A stretch of 64,000 nt of DNA, from NCBI RefSeq assembly GCF_039525035.1, contig NZ_BAAAHE010000021.1, positions 56,930-120,929 of the forward strand, written 5' to 3'. Under the pieces are notes generated by a model. It ran no database searches and was not told the DNA's origin. It saw only the letters and a program-made list of their open reading frames with translations. The number at the start of each line of letters is the position of its first letter. Positions within the stretch are counted from its first letter, which is position 1. This DNA is from Sporichthya brevicatena (lineage in GTDB: Bacteria; Actinomycetota; Actinomycetes; Sporichthyales; Sporichthyaceae). This document shows positions 1 to 7,742 of this stretch, piece by piece. A program made the translations under genes and the position numbers.

Positions 1-231
1 GCCCCCCCCGACGACGGGAGAGGGGGAAATGATCTTGGTCCCCGCATTGCCTTTCCCAGCGGCAGGACGACCACTACGCCGTTGGGGTGTGGCCTCCGTC
101 ACGTCGCCCGGCCAGGATCTGCGTGACCGATCAACTACATCGCGTCATACGCCCAGCGTCTGCGCCTCGCACGAAACCTGACGGTGTGCCCGGGCTGTCC
201 GGTACCGAAACCTCCGCGGGTCAATGCGTAG
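1..231. other. Upstream intergenic DNA, no gene recognised
   Basis: I see no convincing coding region here. The open frames that cross it lack a believable start, ribosome binding site or family resemblance. The stretch leads into the promoter of the heme operon. A gene lying mainly left of the window edge cannot be excluded. Confidence 0.5.
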
Positions 232-260
232 TTGACACCGTTTTGAGGCTCGGCTTAGGT
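232..260 (+). promoter_or_regulatory. Putative sigma-70-type promoter of the heme uptake operon
   Basis: TTGACA at 232-237 is separated by 17 bases from TTAGGT at 255-260. This is a good -35 with an actinobacterial-style -10 (TAgg.T). Transcription would start near 267, right at the edge of the iron-box palindrome, which is the layout expected for repression by an iron-loaded DtxR/IdeR regulator. This is read by eye; no transcript data are available. Confidence 0.55.
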
Positions 261-267
261 GACGGCT

Positions 268-289
268 CAGGTAAGGCTTTCCTTACCTG
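268..289. promoter_or_regulatory. Iron-box-like palindrome (DtxR/IdeR-type operator)
   Basis: CAGGTAAGG and CCTTACCTG form a perfect 9-base inverted repeat around CTTT. The AGGTAAGG/CCTTACCT half-sites resemble the TTAGGTTAGSCTAACCTAA iron box of actinobacterial DtxR/IdeR/DmdR repressors. The site lies just downstream of the putative -10 and 84 bases before the hmuT start, so it would repress hmuTUV and the genes after it when iron is plentiful. A second, closer match to the consensus lies before efeO at 47091. Confidence 0.65.
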
Positions 290-373
290 GTCGGGGACGC
301 CCCCTCGACACGACTGTCGGAACGGCCCGGAGACACCCCTGTCTCTTCGGCCGGTGTCGTGTGAAGGGTTCGG

Positions 374-1546
374 ATGCTCCCCGCTTCGCTGCGCCCTGCC
401 CGCGTGCAGGTCGGCGCCCCGGTACGAGCCGCGGTGGCGGCCTCGGTCGCGGTCACGTGCCTCGGACTGGCCGCGTGCGGCGCGACCGAGCACCCCTCGA
501 CCGCGCTGACCGGCGCGCAGGTCGACCAGTCCGCCGGGGCGTCGGACGGCGGCGCGCGGGCGGGGGACCCGGAGACCACGGGGACGACGAGCGGGACGAG
601 TGAGCGCCGCTGCGTCGGGCCGGCGACAGCGGTCGCGAACGGCACGGTCGCCCCGGTCGCGACGGGCACCACGCCGAATCTGCCCGTCACCTACACCGAC
701 AGCCGCGGCAAACAGCTCACGATCACCAGGGCCGAGCGGGTGCTCGCCCTCGACGTGGCCGGCACGATCGCCTCGACCGTCCACGCACTCGGGCTCGGCG
801 ACCGTCTCGTCGGCCGCGACGTCTCGACCGGCATCCCGGAACTCGCGGACCGACCGGTCGTCACGCACAACGGCCACGAGCTCAACGCCGAGGCGATCCT
901 CGACCTGGCCCCCGACCTCGTCGTGACCGACTACAGCATCGGCCCGCTCGAGGTGCAGATGCAGATCGAGGAGTCGGGCGTCCCGGTCGTCATCCTGTCG
1001 AGCCTGCGCAACCGGTCGACGATCGCGCCGCAGATCCGCGAGGTCGCCGGCGTCTTCGGCCTCCCCGATCTCGGCGATCAGCTCGCGAACCGCGTCGAGG
1101 CCGACATCGCCGCCGCCGAGGCGCGCATCGCGGCGCTGGCGCCGGCCGACCCGGCCCAGCGACTGCGGATGGCGTTCCTCTACCTGCGCGGCACCGCCGG
1201 CGTGTACAGCTGGCTCGGCAAGGGCTCGGGCGCCGACGACCTGATCACGTCGCTGCGCGGCATCGACGTCGCGAGCGAGCTCGGCATCCCCGGCTCCCGG
1301 CCGATCAACGCCGAGGGTCTCGTGAAGTCCGACCCCGACCTGTTCCTGATGATGAGCCACGGTCTGGAGTCGGTCGGTGGAGTGACGGGGCTTCAGAAAG
1401 TCCCGGGCATCGCCGACACCGACGCGGGCCGCGCCGGCTGCGTGGTCGACATGGTCGACTACCAGATCCTGAGCTTCGGCCCGCAGTTCCCCGCCACGCT
1501 CGACGCCCTCGCCACCGCCGTGTACGAGCAGGCGGCGCCGCGATGA
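374..1546 (+). CDS. hmuT: Heme/hemin ABC transporter substrate-binding lipoprotein
   Basis: This 390-residue protein should capture heme outside the membrane and pass it to the permease encoded next. The N-terminus has a basic and hydrophobic signal ending in the lipobox LAAC, with Cys35 as the lipid-modified residue. A low-complexity spacer of about 70 residues rich in Gly, Ala and Asp follows. From about residue 110 the sequence is a class III periplasmic-binding fold of the HmuT/BtuF type (segments such as LAPDLVVTDYSIGPLEV and SYxxRGTAGVYSWLG-like). GAAGGG just before the ATG supports the start. The stop overlaps the permease start by four bases. Heme rather than siderophore or B12 specificity is inferred from the HtaA-like and HugZ-like neighbours. 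Confidence 0.85.
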   Translation: MLPASLRPARVQVGAPVRAAVAASVAVTCLGLAACGATEHPSTALTGAQVDQSAGASDGGARAGDPETTGTTSGTSERRCVGPATAVANGTVAPVATGTTPNLPVTYTDSRGKQLTITRAERVLALDVAGTIASTVHALGLGDRLVGRDVSTGIPELADRPVVTHNGHELNAEAILDLAPDLVVTDYSIGPLEVQMQIEESGVPVVILSSLRNRSTIAPQIREVAGVFGLPDLGDQLANRVEADIAAAEARIAALAPADPAQRLRMAFLYLRGTAGVYSWLGKGSGADDLITSLRGIDVASELGIPGSRPINAEGLVKSDPDLFLMMSHGLESVGGVTGLQKVPGIADTDAGRAGCVVDMVDYQILSFGPQFPATLDALATAVYEQAAPR

Positions 1547-2805
1547 CGACCCAGCACCACGTCGGCGCGCACCCCGTGCCCCCGCCGGTAGCCTGGCCGC
1601 CACGGCCGGCGACGGTCGAGTCGCACGACTGCCCGGACTGCCGGGCGCGCGCCGCGGTCGCTGCGCCGGCTCCCGCGGTCGCGCCCGAGCCGGCCGTCGC
1701 GCCGCGCGCCAAGTCCATCGACCGGGGACGCCCGGCCACCCCGCCGAAGGTCCCCGATCTGCCGCCGACGCACGGCCGTCGCGCCGTCGTCGTGCTCGCC
1801 GGCCTCGCCGTCGCGTTGTTCCTCGCCGGCCTGGTCTCGGCCGGGACCGGTCAGCTGCACGTCGCGCCGGACGAGGTCTTCGGCTCGCTCATGCACAAGA
1901 TGAACATCTCCCTGGGTCCGATGCCCTCGCACCCCAACGGCGACGCGGTGCTGTGGAACATCCGCTTCCCGCGCCTGGTGATGTGCCTGCTCGTGGGGGC
2001 GGCGCTGGGGGCCAGCGGCGCGGTCATGCAGGGCGTGTTCAGCAACCCGCTCGCCGAGCCCGCAGTCATCGGCGTCTCGTCGGGCGCGGCCGTCGGCGCC
2101 TGCGCCGTCATCGTGTTCGGCTGGACCTTCGCGGGGTCCCTGACGATCGCGGCCGCGGCCTTCCTCACCGCGCTGTTCACGACGCTGCTCGTGTACACGC
2201 TCTCGCGCCGCGAGGGCCGCACCGAGGCGGTCACCCTCGTCCTCATGGGCATCGCCGTGCAGGCGGTGTGCAGCGGCCTGATCGCCTACCTGGTCTTCCT
2301 CGGCGACACCGCGTCCCGCGAGCAGATCGTGTTCTGGCAGCTCGGCAGCTTCAACGGCAGCCGCTGGCAGCACGTCTACATCGCTGCTCCCTGCATCGCA
2401 GTCGGCATCCTCGGCGTGCTGTTCCTGTCGAAGCAGCTCGACCTGCTCGCCCTCGGCGAGCGGCCGGCGCGCCACCTCGGCGTCAACGTCGAGCGGCTGC
2501 GCCTCACCTCGATCGTGCTCGTGACGCTCTGCGTCGCGGCGGCGGTCGCCTTCTCCGGAATCATCGCGTTCATCGGCCTCGTCGTCCCGCACCTCGTGCG
2601 GATGGCGGTCGGGCCCGGGCACACCGTGCTGGTACCGGCGTCGGCCCTCGGCGGCGCGCTGGTGCTGACGATCGCCGACCTGGTCGCGCGCACGGCGGTC
2701 GACTACGCCGACCTGCCCATCGGGATGCTGACGGCGCTCGTCGGCGGCCCGTTCTTCTTCTGGCTCCTCATGCGGGCCCGCGCGAAGGCGGGTGGCTGGG
2801 CGTGA
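1543..2805 (+). CDS. hmuU: Heme ABC transporter permease, FecCD family, with a Pro-rich Cys/His N-terminal extension
   Basis: A 420-residue polytopic membrane protein of the FecCD/BtuC family. It carries the family motifs GAALGASGAVMQGVFSNPLA and, near the C-terminus, FIGLVVPHLVRM. It should form the channel of the HmuTUV importer. It overlaps hmuT (ATGA) and hmuV (GTGA), so the three are translationally coupled. The first 80 or so residues precede the first membrane helix and are not part of the normal fold. They are rich in Pro, Ala and His and contain His28-Asp-Cys30-Pro-Asp-Cys33, a possible metal or heme ligand set on the cytoplasmic side. The rest has normal family length, so this is an added N-terminal piece. 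Confidence 0.88.
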   Translation: MTTQHHVGAHPVPPPVAWPPRPATVESHDCPDCRARAAVAAPAPAVAPEPAVAPRAKSIDRGRPATPPKVPDLPPTHGRRAVVVLAGLAVALFLAGLVSAGTGQLHVAPDEVFGSLMHKMNISLGPMPSHPNGDAVLWNIRFPRLVMCLLVGAALGASGAVMQGVFSNPLAEPAVIGVSSGAAVGACAVIVFGWTFAGSLTIAAAAFLTALFTTLLVYTLSRREGRTEAVTLVLMGIAVQAVCSGLIAYLVFLGDTASREQIVFWQLGSFNGSRWQHVYIAAPCIAVGILGVLFLSKQLDLLALGERPARHLGVNVERLRLTSIVLVTLCVAAAVAFSGIIAFIGLVVPHLVRMAVGPGHTVLVPASALGGALVLTIADLVARTAVDYADLPIGMLTALVGGPFFFWLLMRARAKAGGWA

Positions 2806-3671
2806 AGACCACCACCCTCACCCAGCGCGAGCTCCGGCTCCCCGCCCCGAAGGCCCCCGGCGACATCGTCGCCGAGGCGCGCGACGTGTGCGTCACGCTC
2901 GGCGGCGCGGCGATCCTGCGCAACGTCGACCTGCAGATCCGCGCGGGCCGGGTCCTCGCCCTCGTCGGACCCAACGGCGCGGGCAAGTCGACGCTGCTCG
3001 GCGCGATCTCCGGCGACCTCGAGCCGACGTCCGGCACGGTCAGCATCGACGGCGCCTCCCCCTCGGCCTGGACGTGGCGCGAGCTGGCGATCCGCCGTGG
3101 GGTGCTCATGCAGCGCGTCGACGTCACGTTCCCGTTCGCCGTGACCGAGGTCGTGCGGATGGGCCGCTCCCCCTGGGCCGGCACGCCGGCCGAGGACTGG
3201 GACGACGAGGTCGTCGCCGACGCGATGGCCGAGGCCGACGTCACCAAGTTCACCGACCGCGTCTTCAACTCCCTCTCCGGTGGTGAGCGCGCCCGCGCGG
3301 CCATGGCCCGGGTGCTCGCCCAGGAGGCCGGCCTGCTGCTGCTCGACGAGCCGACGGCCGCGATGGACATCAAGCACCAGGAGCTCGTGCTCCACCTCGC
3401 CCGCGGTCGCGCCCGGCGCGGCGACGCGGTCGTGGTCGTCATGCACGACCTCGCGCTCGCGGCCGCCTACGCCGACGAGATCGCGGTCATGTCGCGCGGG
3501 CAGATCGCCGCCGTCGGCCACCCGGTCACCGTGCTCACCCCCGAGCTGCTGACCCGCGTCTACGAACACCCGATCGAGGTCCTGCGCCACCCCCGTACCG
3601 GCGCGGTCGTCGTCCTGCCCCGACGGGACTTCTCGGTCGTCCCCACTGCCCCATCGCAAAGGAGTTACTGA
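2802..3671 (+). CDS. hmuV: Heme ABC transporter ATP-binding protein
   Basis: The 289-residue ATPase has Walker A GPNGAGKST, signature LSGGERARA, Walker B LLLLDEPT and the switch His in VVVMHDLALAAAYADEI. It should power HmuU and matches HmuV/FecE proteins in length and motifs. The GTG start at 2802 overlaps the hmuU stop. A later start would cost this coupling. The stop TGA shares one base with the ATG of the next gene, so the secreted protein that follows is in the same transcription and translation unit. Confidence 0.9.
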   Translation: MKTTTLTQRELRLPAPKAPGDIVAEARDVCVTLGGAAILRNVDLQIRAGRVLALVGPNGAGKSTLLGAISGDLEPTSGTVSIDGASPSAWTWRELAIRRGVLMQRVDVTFPFAVTEVVRMGRSPWAGTPAEDWDDEVVADAMAEADVTKFTDRVFNSLSGGERARAAMARVLAQEAGLLLLDEPTAAMDIKHQELVLHLARGRARRGDAVVVVMHDLALAAAYADEIAVMSRGQIAAVGHPVTVLTPELLTRVYEHPIEVLRHPRTGAVVVLPRRDFSVVPTAPSQRSY

Positions 3672-4630
3672 TGCGCCGTCAGATTGCTGCCGCGCTGCTC
3701 GCCTGCGGTCTGGCCGGTGTGGCGCTCCCCGCCGCCGCCGTCCCGACCGGTCAGGGCACGGGCAACCCCACCCTCTCCGCGTCGCCGTCGACCGGGCTCG
3801 CCGCCTCGGGCAAGACGACGATCCAGGTCCGCGGCATCGACTACCTCGTCCCGCCGTCGGCCGAAGGTGTTCCCGTCGAGGGCGGTATCTACGTCTTCTT
3901 CGGCTGGGTCGACACCGCGAAGAAGTGGGGACCGAGCGGCCGCAACATCAACAACACCGACGGCAACTTCGGGACGACCTACCTCTACCCCGGTGCCGGC
4001 GGCAGTGCGGACAGCCGCGACAACGGCAACGGCACGGTCTTCGTCTCGTTCAGCGCCTCGGGCGAGTCCGGCGACGCCACCGGCTTCCACATGGACCGCA
4101 ACGGCAACTGGTCGGTCCCGATCGAGGTGCCGGGTGCCGTCTTCACCACCGAACTGCCGGGCGGTGCCGGGACCAAGACCACCGACTGCCGGCAGGTCAC
4201 CTGCGGCGTCTTCACCTTCGGCGCGCACGGCAAGGCCAGCGCCACCAACGAGAAGTTCACCCCGCTGAGCTTCGCGGGCGGCTCCACCGGCGGCTCGACC
4301 GGCGGCGTCACCGCGACGCCGAAGCCCAGCAGCACCCCGAACATCACCACCACCGTGGCCCCGACGCCGCCGAGCGCGACGCCGAAGGCCACCACCTCCG
4401 GGTACGACGCGAACGGCGCCCCGACGCGGCTTCCCCAAACCGGAATCGCCGAGGACTCCCCCGTCACGGTCGCCCCCGCCCCGCTCGACGGCAGCACCGT
4501 TGCCGTCGGCGTGAGCGCCGCGAGCGACTCGGGCGGCGGGGGCCTCGCCATGTTCGGCGTGGCCGCCCTGGTCGCGCTGGTCGTCGCACTCACGGCATCC
4601 CTGTTCTGGCGCTACGGCGTCCGGGACTAG
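3671..4630 (+). CDS. Secreted heme-locus surface protein with LPQTG and a C-terminal membrane anchor
   Basis: A 319-residue protein with an N-terminal signal peptide (cleavage likely near AAA-VP, residues 22-24). A compact domain (about residues 30-200) reads like a secreted Ig-like fold found beside actinobacterial heme uptake genes (segments IQVRGIDYLVPP, GGIYVFFGWV, FTFGAHGKA) with one Cys pair. A Thr/Pro/Gly-rich stalk follows, then LPQTG at 254-258, a hydrophobic helix at about 293-312 and the basic tail WRYGVRD. The LPQTG is about 35 residues before the helix, further than in normal sortase substrates. It may bind heme or hold HtaA partners at the wall; that is inference. Its start is fused to the hmuV stop. 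Confidence 0.72.
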   Translation: MRRQIAAALLACGLAGVALPAAAVPTGQGTGNPTLSASPSTGLAASGKTTIQVRGIDYLVPPSAEGVPVEGGIYVFFGWVDTAKKWGPSGRNINNTDGNFGTTYLYPGAGGSADSRDNGNGTVFVSFSASGESGDATGFHMDRNGNWSVPIEVPGAVFTTELPGGAGTKTTDCRQVTCGVFTFGAHGKASATNEKFTPLSFAGGSTGGSTGGVTATPKPSSTPNITTTVAPTPPSATPKATTSGYDANGAPTRLPQTGIAEDSPVTVAPAPLDGSTVAVGVSAASDSGGGGLAMFGVAALVALVVALTASLFWRYGVRD

Positions 4631-4695
4631 CCCGTCGGTCGACGGCAGTACCACTTGTAACACGCAGCACCACAACCAAAGGAGGAGCTGACCAC

Positions 4696-5979
4696 ATGAC
4701 GGTCACTCAGCTGAAAGAACGCGGGCGACCACGCCTGCGCGCGCTGGCGGCCGCCGCCGCGGGGGCCCTGGCCCTCACGGGCATCGGCGTCGTCAACGCG
4801 TCGACCGCGAACGCCGAGGTGCTCAACGCCACCGGTGGTTCCCTGCAGTGGGGTATCAAGACCAGCCTCCTGAGCTACCACTTCGCCCTGCACTCCGGCA
4901 CCACGCAGGGCGTCGTCGCGGGCGACGGAGCGACCGCGAGCACGGAGACGCGCGGGTCGGGTGCGGAGACGTACCCGCTGTACTGGAACTTCCCGTTCGT
5001 CAGCGGCAGCTACGACTCGACCACCCAGAAGTACACCGCGCAGTACGGCGGGTCCGTGACGCTGACCGAGAGCAACCCGGCGGCGAGCACCGGCCCGGGG
5101 AGCGCCAGCCCCTTCAAGAACTTCAAGGTGGCCAACCCGAAGGTCGTCATCGACCTGGCGAACAACACCAAGTCGCTGGTCCTCGACGTGGACGGCGGTG
5201 ACGACGGTGACCCGGCGACCCCGGTCGACCCGCTGCTGACCGGCGTCGACTTCGGCACGTTCCCGAACCTCACCACCGCGGTCGCCCCGACCGGTGGCGC
5301 CATCTCGTACACGAACGTGGCGGCGGCCCTGACCGCGGCCGGCTCCGACGCCTTCGGCGGGTTCTACGGTGCGGGCACCGAGATCGACCCGGTGTCGTTC
5401 TCGCTCACCGGCCTCGCCGGCGGTGGCGGCGAAACCCCCGAGCCGACCCCGACCCCGACCCCGGAGGCCCCGGGTGACGGCGAGCAGCGGATCACGTTCT
5501 CGGTGCCGGAGGCGGCCGAGGAGTGCGCCGGTGAGATCGCGTGGGCGATCAGCTCGGGCGAGGACGGCCTGGTCACCATGTCCGAGGCGGCCCTCAACGG
5601 CGACCACCTGGTCTCGACGGGCGCGATCGACCCGATCACGATCTCGGACAGCCGGACCGGCGACGGCCAGGAGTGCTACCCCTCCTTCGGAGTCTCGGGC
5701 CAGGTGACCGACTTCGCCGGTCCCAACGGGGCCTCGATCCCTGGTGCGAACCTGGGGTGGGCGCCGAACAGCTCCGCCGGCTTCATCGTCGCGGGCAGTT
5801 CGGTGGCCTCCGGCTACAACGGCGCGGGCCCCGGCCTGTCCCAGCCGTCGACCCTGGCGACCGTCGAGGGCGGCCAGCCCGGCACCGGTGACGCGGGTGC
5901 CGACCTGGAGCTCAAGGCACCGGTCGAGGCCGAGCCCGGCGAGTACGAGGCGACTCTGACCCTCACCGGCCTCACCTGA
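4696..5979 (+). CDS. Secreted HtaA-like heme-binding protein with C-terminal WxL-like domain (first copy)
   Basis: A 427-residue exported protein. A strong AAAGGAGGAGCT ribosome site precedes the ATG, and the signal peptide ends near NASTANA-EV (about residue 44). Residues 45-250 look like an HtaA domain, the heme-binding module of Corynebacterium HtaA (GGSLQWGIKTSLLSY, SGSYDSTTQKYTAQYGGSV, VANPKVVIDL). A TPTPTPE linker leads to a C-terminal domain of about 165 residues (GVSGQVTDF, GANLGWAPN, EYEATLTLTGLT) that is repeated in the next gene and resembles WxL-like wall-binding domains. The likely job is to catch heme at the wall for HmuT. The heme ligands cannot be assigned by eye. Confidence 0.75.
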   Translation: MTVTQLKERGRPRLRALAAAAAGALALTGIGVVNASTANAEVLNATGGSLQWGIKTSLLSYHFALHSGTTQGVVAGDGATASTETRGSGAETYPLYWNFPFVSGSYDSTTQKYTAQYGGSVTLTESNPAASTGPGSASPFKNFKVANPKVVIDLANNTKSLVLDVDGGDDGDPATPVDPLLTGVDFGTFPNLTTAVAPTGGAISYTNVAAALTAAGSDAFGGFYGAGTEIDPVSFSLTGLAGGGGETPEPTPTPTPEAPGDGEQRITFSVPEAAEECAGEIAWAISSGEDGLVTMSEAALNGDHLVSTGAIDPITISDSRTGDGQECYPSFGVSGQVTDFAGPNGASIPGANLGWAPNSSAGFIVAGSSVASGYNGAGPGLSQPSTLATVEGGQPGTGDAGADLELKAPVEAEPGEYEATLTLTGLT

Positions 5980-6032
5980 TCGACCGATCCGACCGACTGG
6001 TCTGACGATCAGTCAGTTGCACCTCACATCGT

Positions 6033-6071
6033 GGGGCGGTGGGTCCGAATGGAGCGCGGACCCACTGCCCC
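6033..6071 (+). repeat. Intergenic hairpin, copy 1 of a pair with a shared loop
   Basis: GGGGCGGTGGGTCCG at 6033-6047 pairs with CGGACCCACTGCCCC at 6057-6071 with one mismatch. The loop reads AATGGAGCG. It sits in the 150-base gap between the two HtaA-WxL genes. There is no T run, so it is not a classical terminator. A second hairpin with nearly the same apex lies at 7598-7630. It may slow decay or attenuate between genes of this operon. Confidence 0.55.
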
Positions 6072-6129
6072 CCGATCCCCCACCGACCGACCGGGCCGGC
6101 CTTTTGCGGCCCAGAAGGCAGCGTCAGAC

Positions 6130-7542
6130 ATGAAAACCCATCAGAAGCGTGAGGCCAGACACGGCCTGCGCCGGGTCACCGCGGTGACCGGCGCCGCCGC
6201 CCTGGCCGCCGCCACGCTCGTCGTCGGGGCCACCCAGGCCACGGCGGCGGAGCAGACGATCACCGGCGCCTCGTTCACCTGGGGCCTGACCGACTACATC
6301 CAGTACACCGGCACCGGTGCGCCCGGCACCTGCCACTACCTGTCCGCCGGTTCGCTCGACGGGACCAGCGGCGCCAACACCCAGAGCTCTTACAAGGCCG
6401 TCGACGGCAACGTCACGATCAAGCTGGGTGACGGCGACCCGACCTGGGCCACCAAGTGCAGCGGCTTCGGGAACTTCACCGGCGGCCAGACGGCCACCGG
6501 CAGCCCGGCCAACCAGCGGGTCGTCTGGAGCGGCGGCACCGGGACCCGGGACTCGTCCACGGGCGAGGCCACCATCACCTTCCCCGGCACGCTGTCGGTG
6601 AAGTTCAGCGGCGCGCCGTTCCGCATCGTCGACCCGGTCCTGACCATCGACAGCGCGGGCACCGGCACCCTGAAGGCAACCATCAAGGCCGGGGCCGACC
6701 CGCTGGCCACGGTCGACACGCCGGGCGTCACCGTCGCCGAGCTGACCGGGCTCAACACCGGGAGCACGGCGGAGTTCACCACGACGCCGACCTTCGCCGG
6801 CCGCACGATCACCGTGGGCGCCAACACGGTCCCGACCGAGGCGGTCCAGACCGCCTACGACGCACTCGGTGCCGACCGGTGGGGCGCCTGGCCGGAGTCG
6901 TTCGTCAACGCGGCGAACACCGGCAGCGTCAACGCGGGCGGCCGGTTCTACAACTCCGGCACGACGACGACCGGTGACGGCTTCAAGTACCCGCTGCCGA
7001 TCACCGTCAACTACGGCACCGTGACCGGCGGCGAGACGCCGGGGGACGGCCAGACCATCACGGTCACGGTGCCGGAGGCTCCGGAGGAGTGCGCGGGTGA
7101 GGTCGTCTGGGCGCTGAAGAACGGCACCGACGGTGACGTCGCGCTGACCCCGGGCACCGCGGGTGCGGACCACCTGCCGTTCACGGGCGCGCTCGACCCG
7201 ATCACCTTCACCGACGGTCGGACCGGCGACGGGGCGGCCTGCTACCCGTCCTTCGGGGTCTCCGGCCAGGTGAGCGACTTCACCGGGCCCGAGGGCGCCA
7301 CGATCTCCGGCGCGAACCTCGGCTGGACGCCGAACGTCACCGGCGCGGGCCTGACGGCCGGCGCTCCGGTCGCGTCCGGAATCGGCGGCGGTTCCGGTCT
7401 CTCGCAGCCCGCGACGCTCGCGACCACGACGGCCGGCAGCACCGGTTCCGGTGACGCCGGGGCGGACCTGGAGCTCAAGGCTCCGCTCGATGCCGACGCC
7501 GGTGATTACGAGGGCACCTTGACCCTCACCGCTCTGACCTGA
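6130..7542 (+). CDS. Secreted HtaA-like heme-binding protein with C-terminal WxL-like domain (second copy)
   Basis: A 470-residue paralogue of the preceding product. The signal peptide ends near TQATAA-EQ (about residue 44). The N-terminal region (45-300) is a longer HtaA-like module: SFTWGLTDYIQ at its start, then a GEATITFPGTLSVKF strand pair and DPVLTIDSAGTGTL, with extra Cys residues not present in the first copy. The C-terminal domain (about 307-470) is clearly homologous to that of the first copy (PEECAGEVVWAL, GVSGQVSDF, GANLGWTPN, DYEGTLTLTALT). The ATG at 6130 starts at a good signal peptide; weak GGCAGCG upstream is the only ribosome-site candidate. The two copies differ most in the heme-facing half, so they may do different steps in a heme relay. 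Confidence 0.72.
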   Translation: MKTHQKREARHGLRRVTAVTGAAALAAATLVVGATQATAAEQTITGASFTWGLTDYIQYTGTGAPGTCHYLSAGSLDGTSGANTQSSYKAVDGNVTIKLGDGDPTWATKCSGFGNFTGGQTATGSPANQRVVWSGGTGTRDSSTGEATITFPGTLSVKFSGAPFRIVDPVLTIDSAGTGTLKATIKAGADPLATVDTPGVTVAELTGLNTGSTAEFTTTPTFAGRTITVGANTVPTEAVQTAYDALGADRWGAWPESFVNAANTGSVNAGGRFYNSGTTTTGDGFKYPLPITVNYGTVTGGETPGDGQTITVTVPEAPEECAGEVVWALKNGTDGDVALTPGTAGADHLPFTGALDPITFTDGRTGDGAACYPSFGVSGQVSDFTGPEGATISGANLGWTPNVTGAGLTAGAPVASGIGGGSGLSQPATLATTTAGSTGSGDAGADLELKAPLDADAGDYEGTLTLTALT

Positions 7543-7597
7543 CGTCAGGCACCGCCAGTCGCTGCCGCCAATTCCGACAGGGCGGCAGATGCAAAGA

Positions 7598-7630
7598 GGG
7601 CGGGGTCCGGATGGAGCCCGGACCCCGCCC
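7598..7630 (+). repeat. Intergenic hairpin, copy 2 of a pair with a shared loop
   Basis: GGGCGGGGTCCGG at 7598-7610 is perfectly complementary to CCGGACCCCGCCC at 7618-7630, around the loop ATGGAGC. It lies in the 200-base gap between the second HtaA-WxL gene and the DUF916-type gene. The apex GGTCCG-R-ATGGAGC-S-CGGACC is common to this hairpin and the one at 6033-6071. There is no T run. Confidence 0.6.
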
Positions 7631-7742
7631 CAGAGCACCACCGAGACCCCTTACGAGTTCCAGCAGCCCCACCAATGTAACCGGCCACCACGGCCAGATC
7701 CGGCCGTCTCGCAGTTGCGGCCGGTCGAGAGGAGCAACGTCG

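Noticed and set aside
221-1603. Long antisense frame opposite hmuT
   Set aside because: It crosses the promoter and iron box and shows no domain. hmuT on the plus strand has a lipobox and a complete binding-protein fold.
4430-4444. A standard LPxTG sortase anchor in the protein at 3671
   Set aside because: I keep the motif as a candidate only, because the distance of about 35 residues to the hydrophobic segment is not that of a normal sorting signal.
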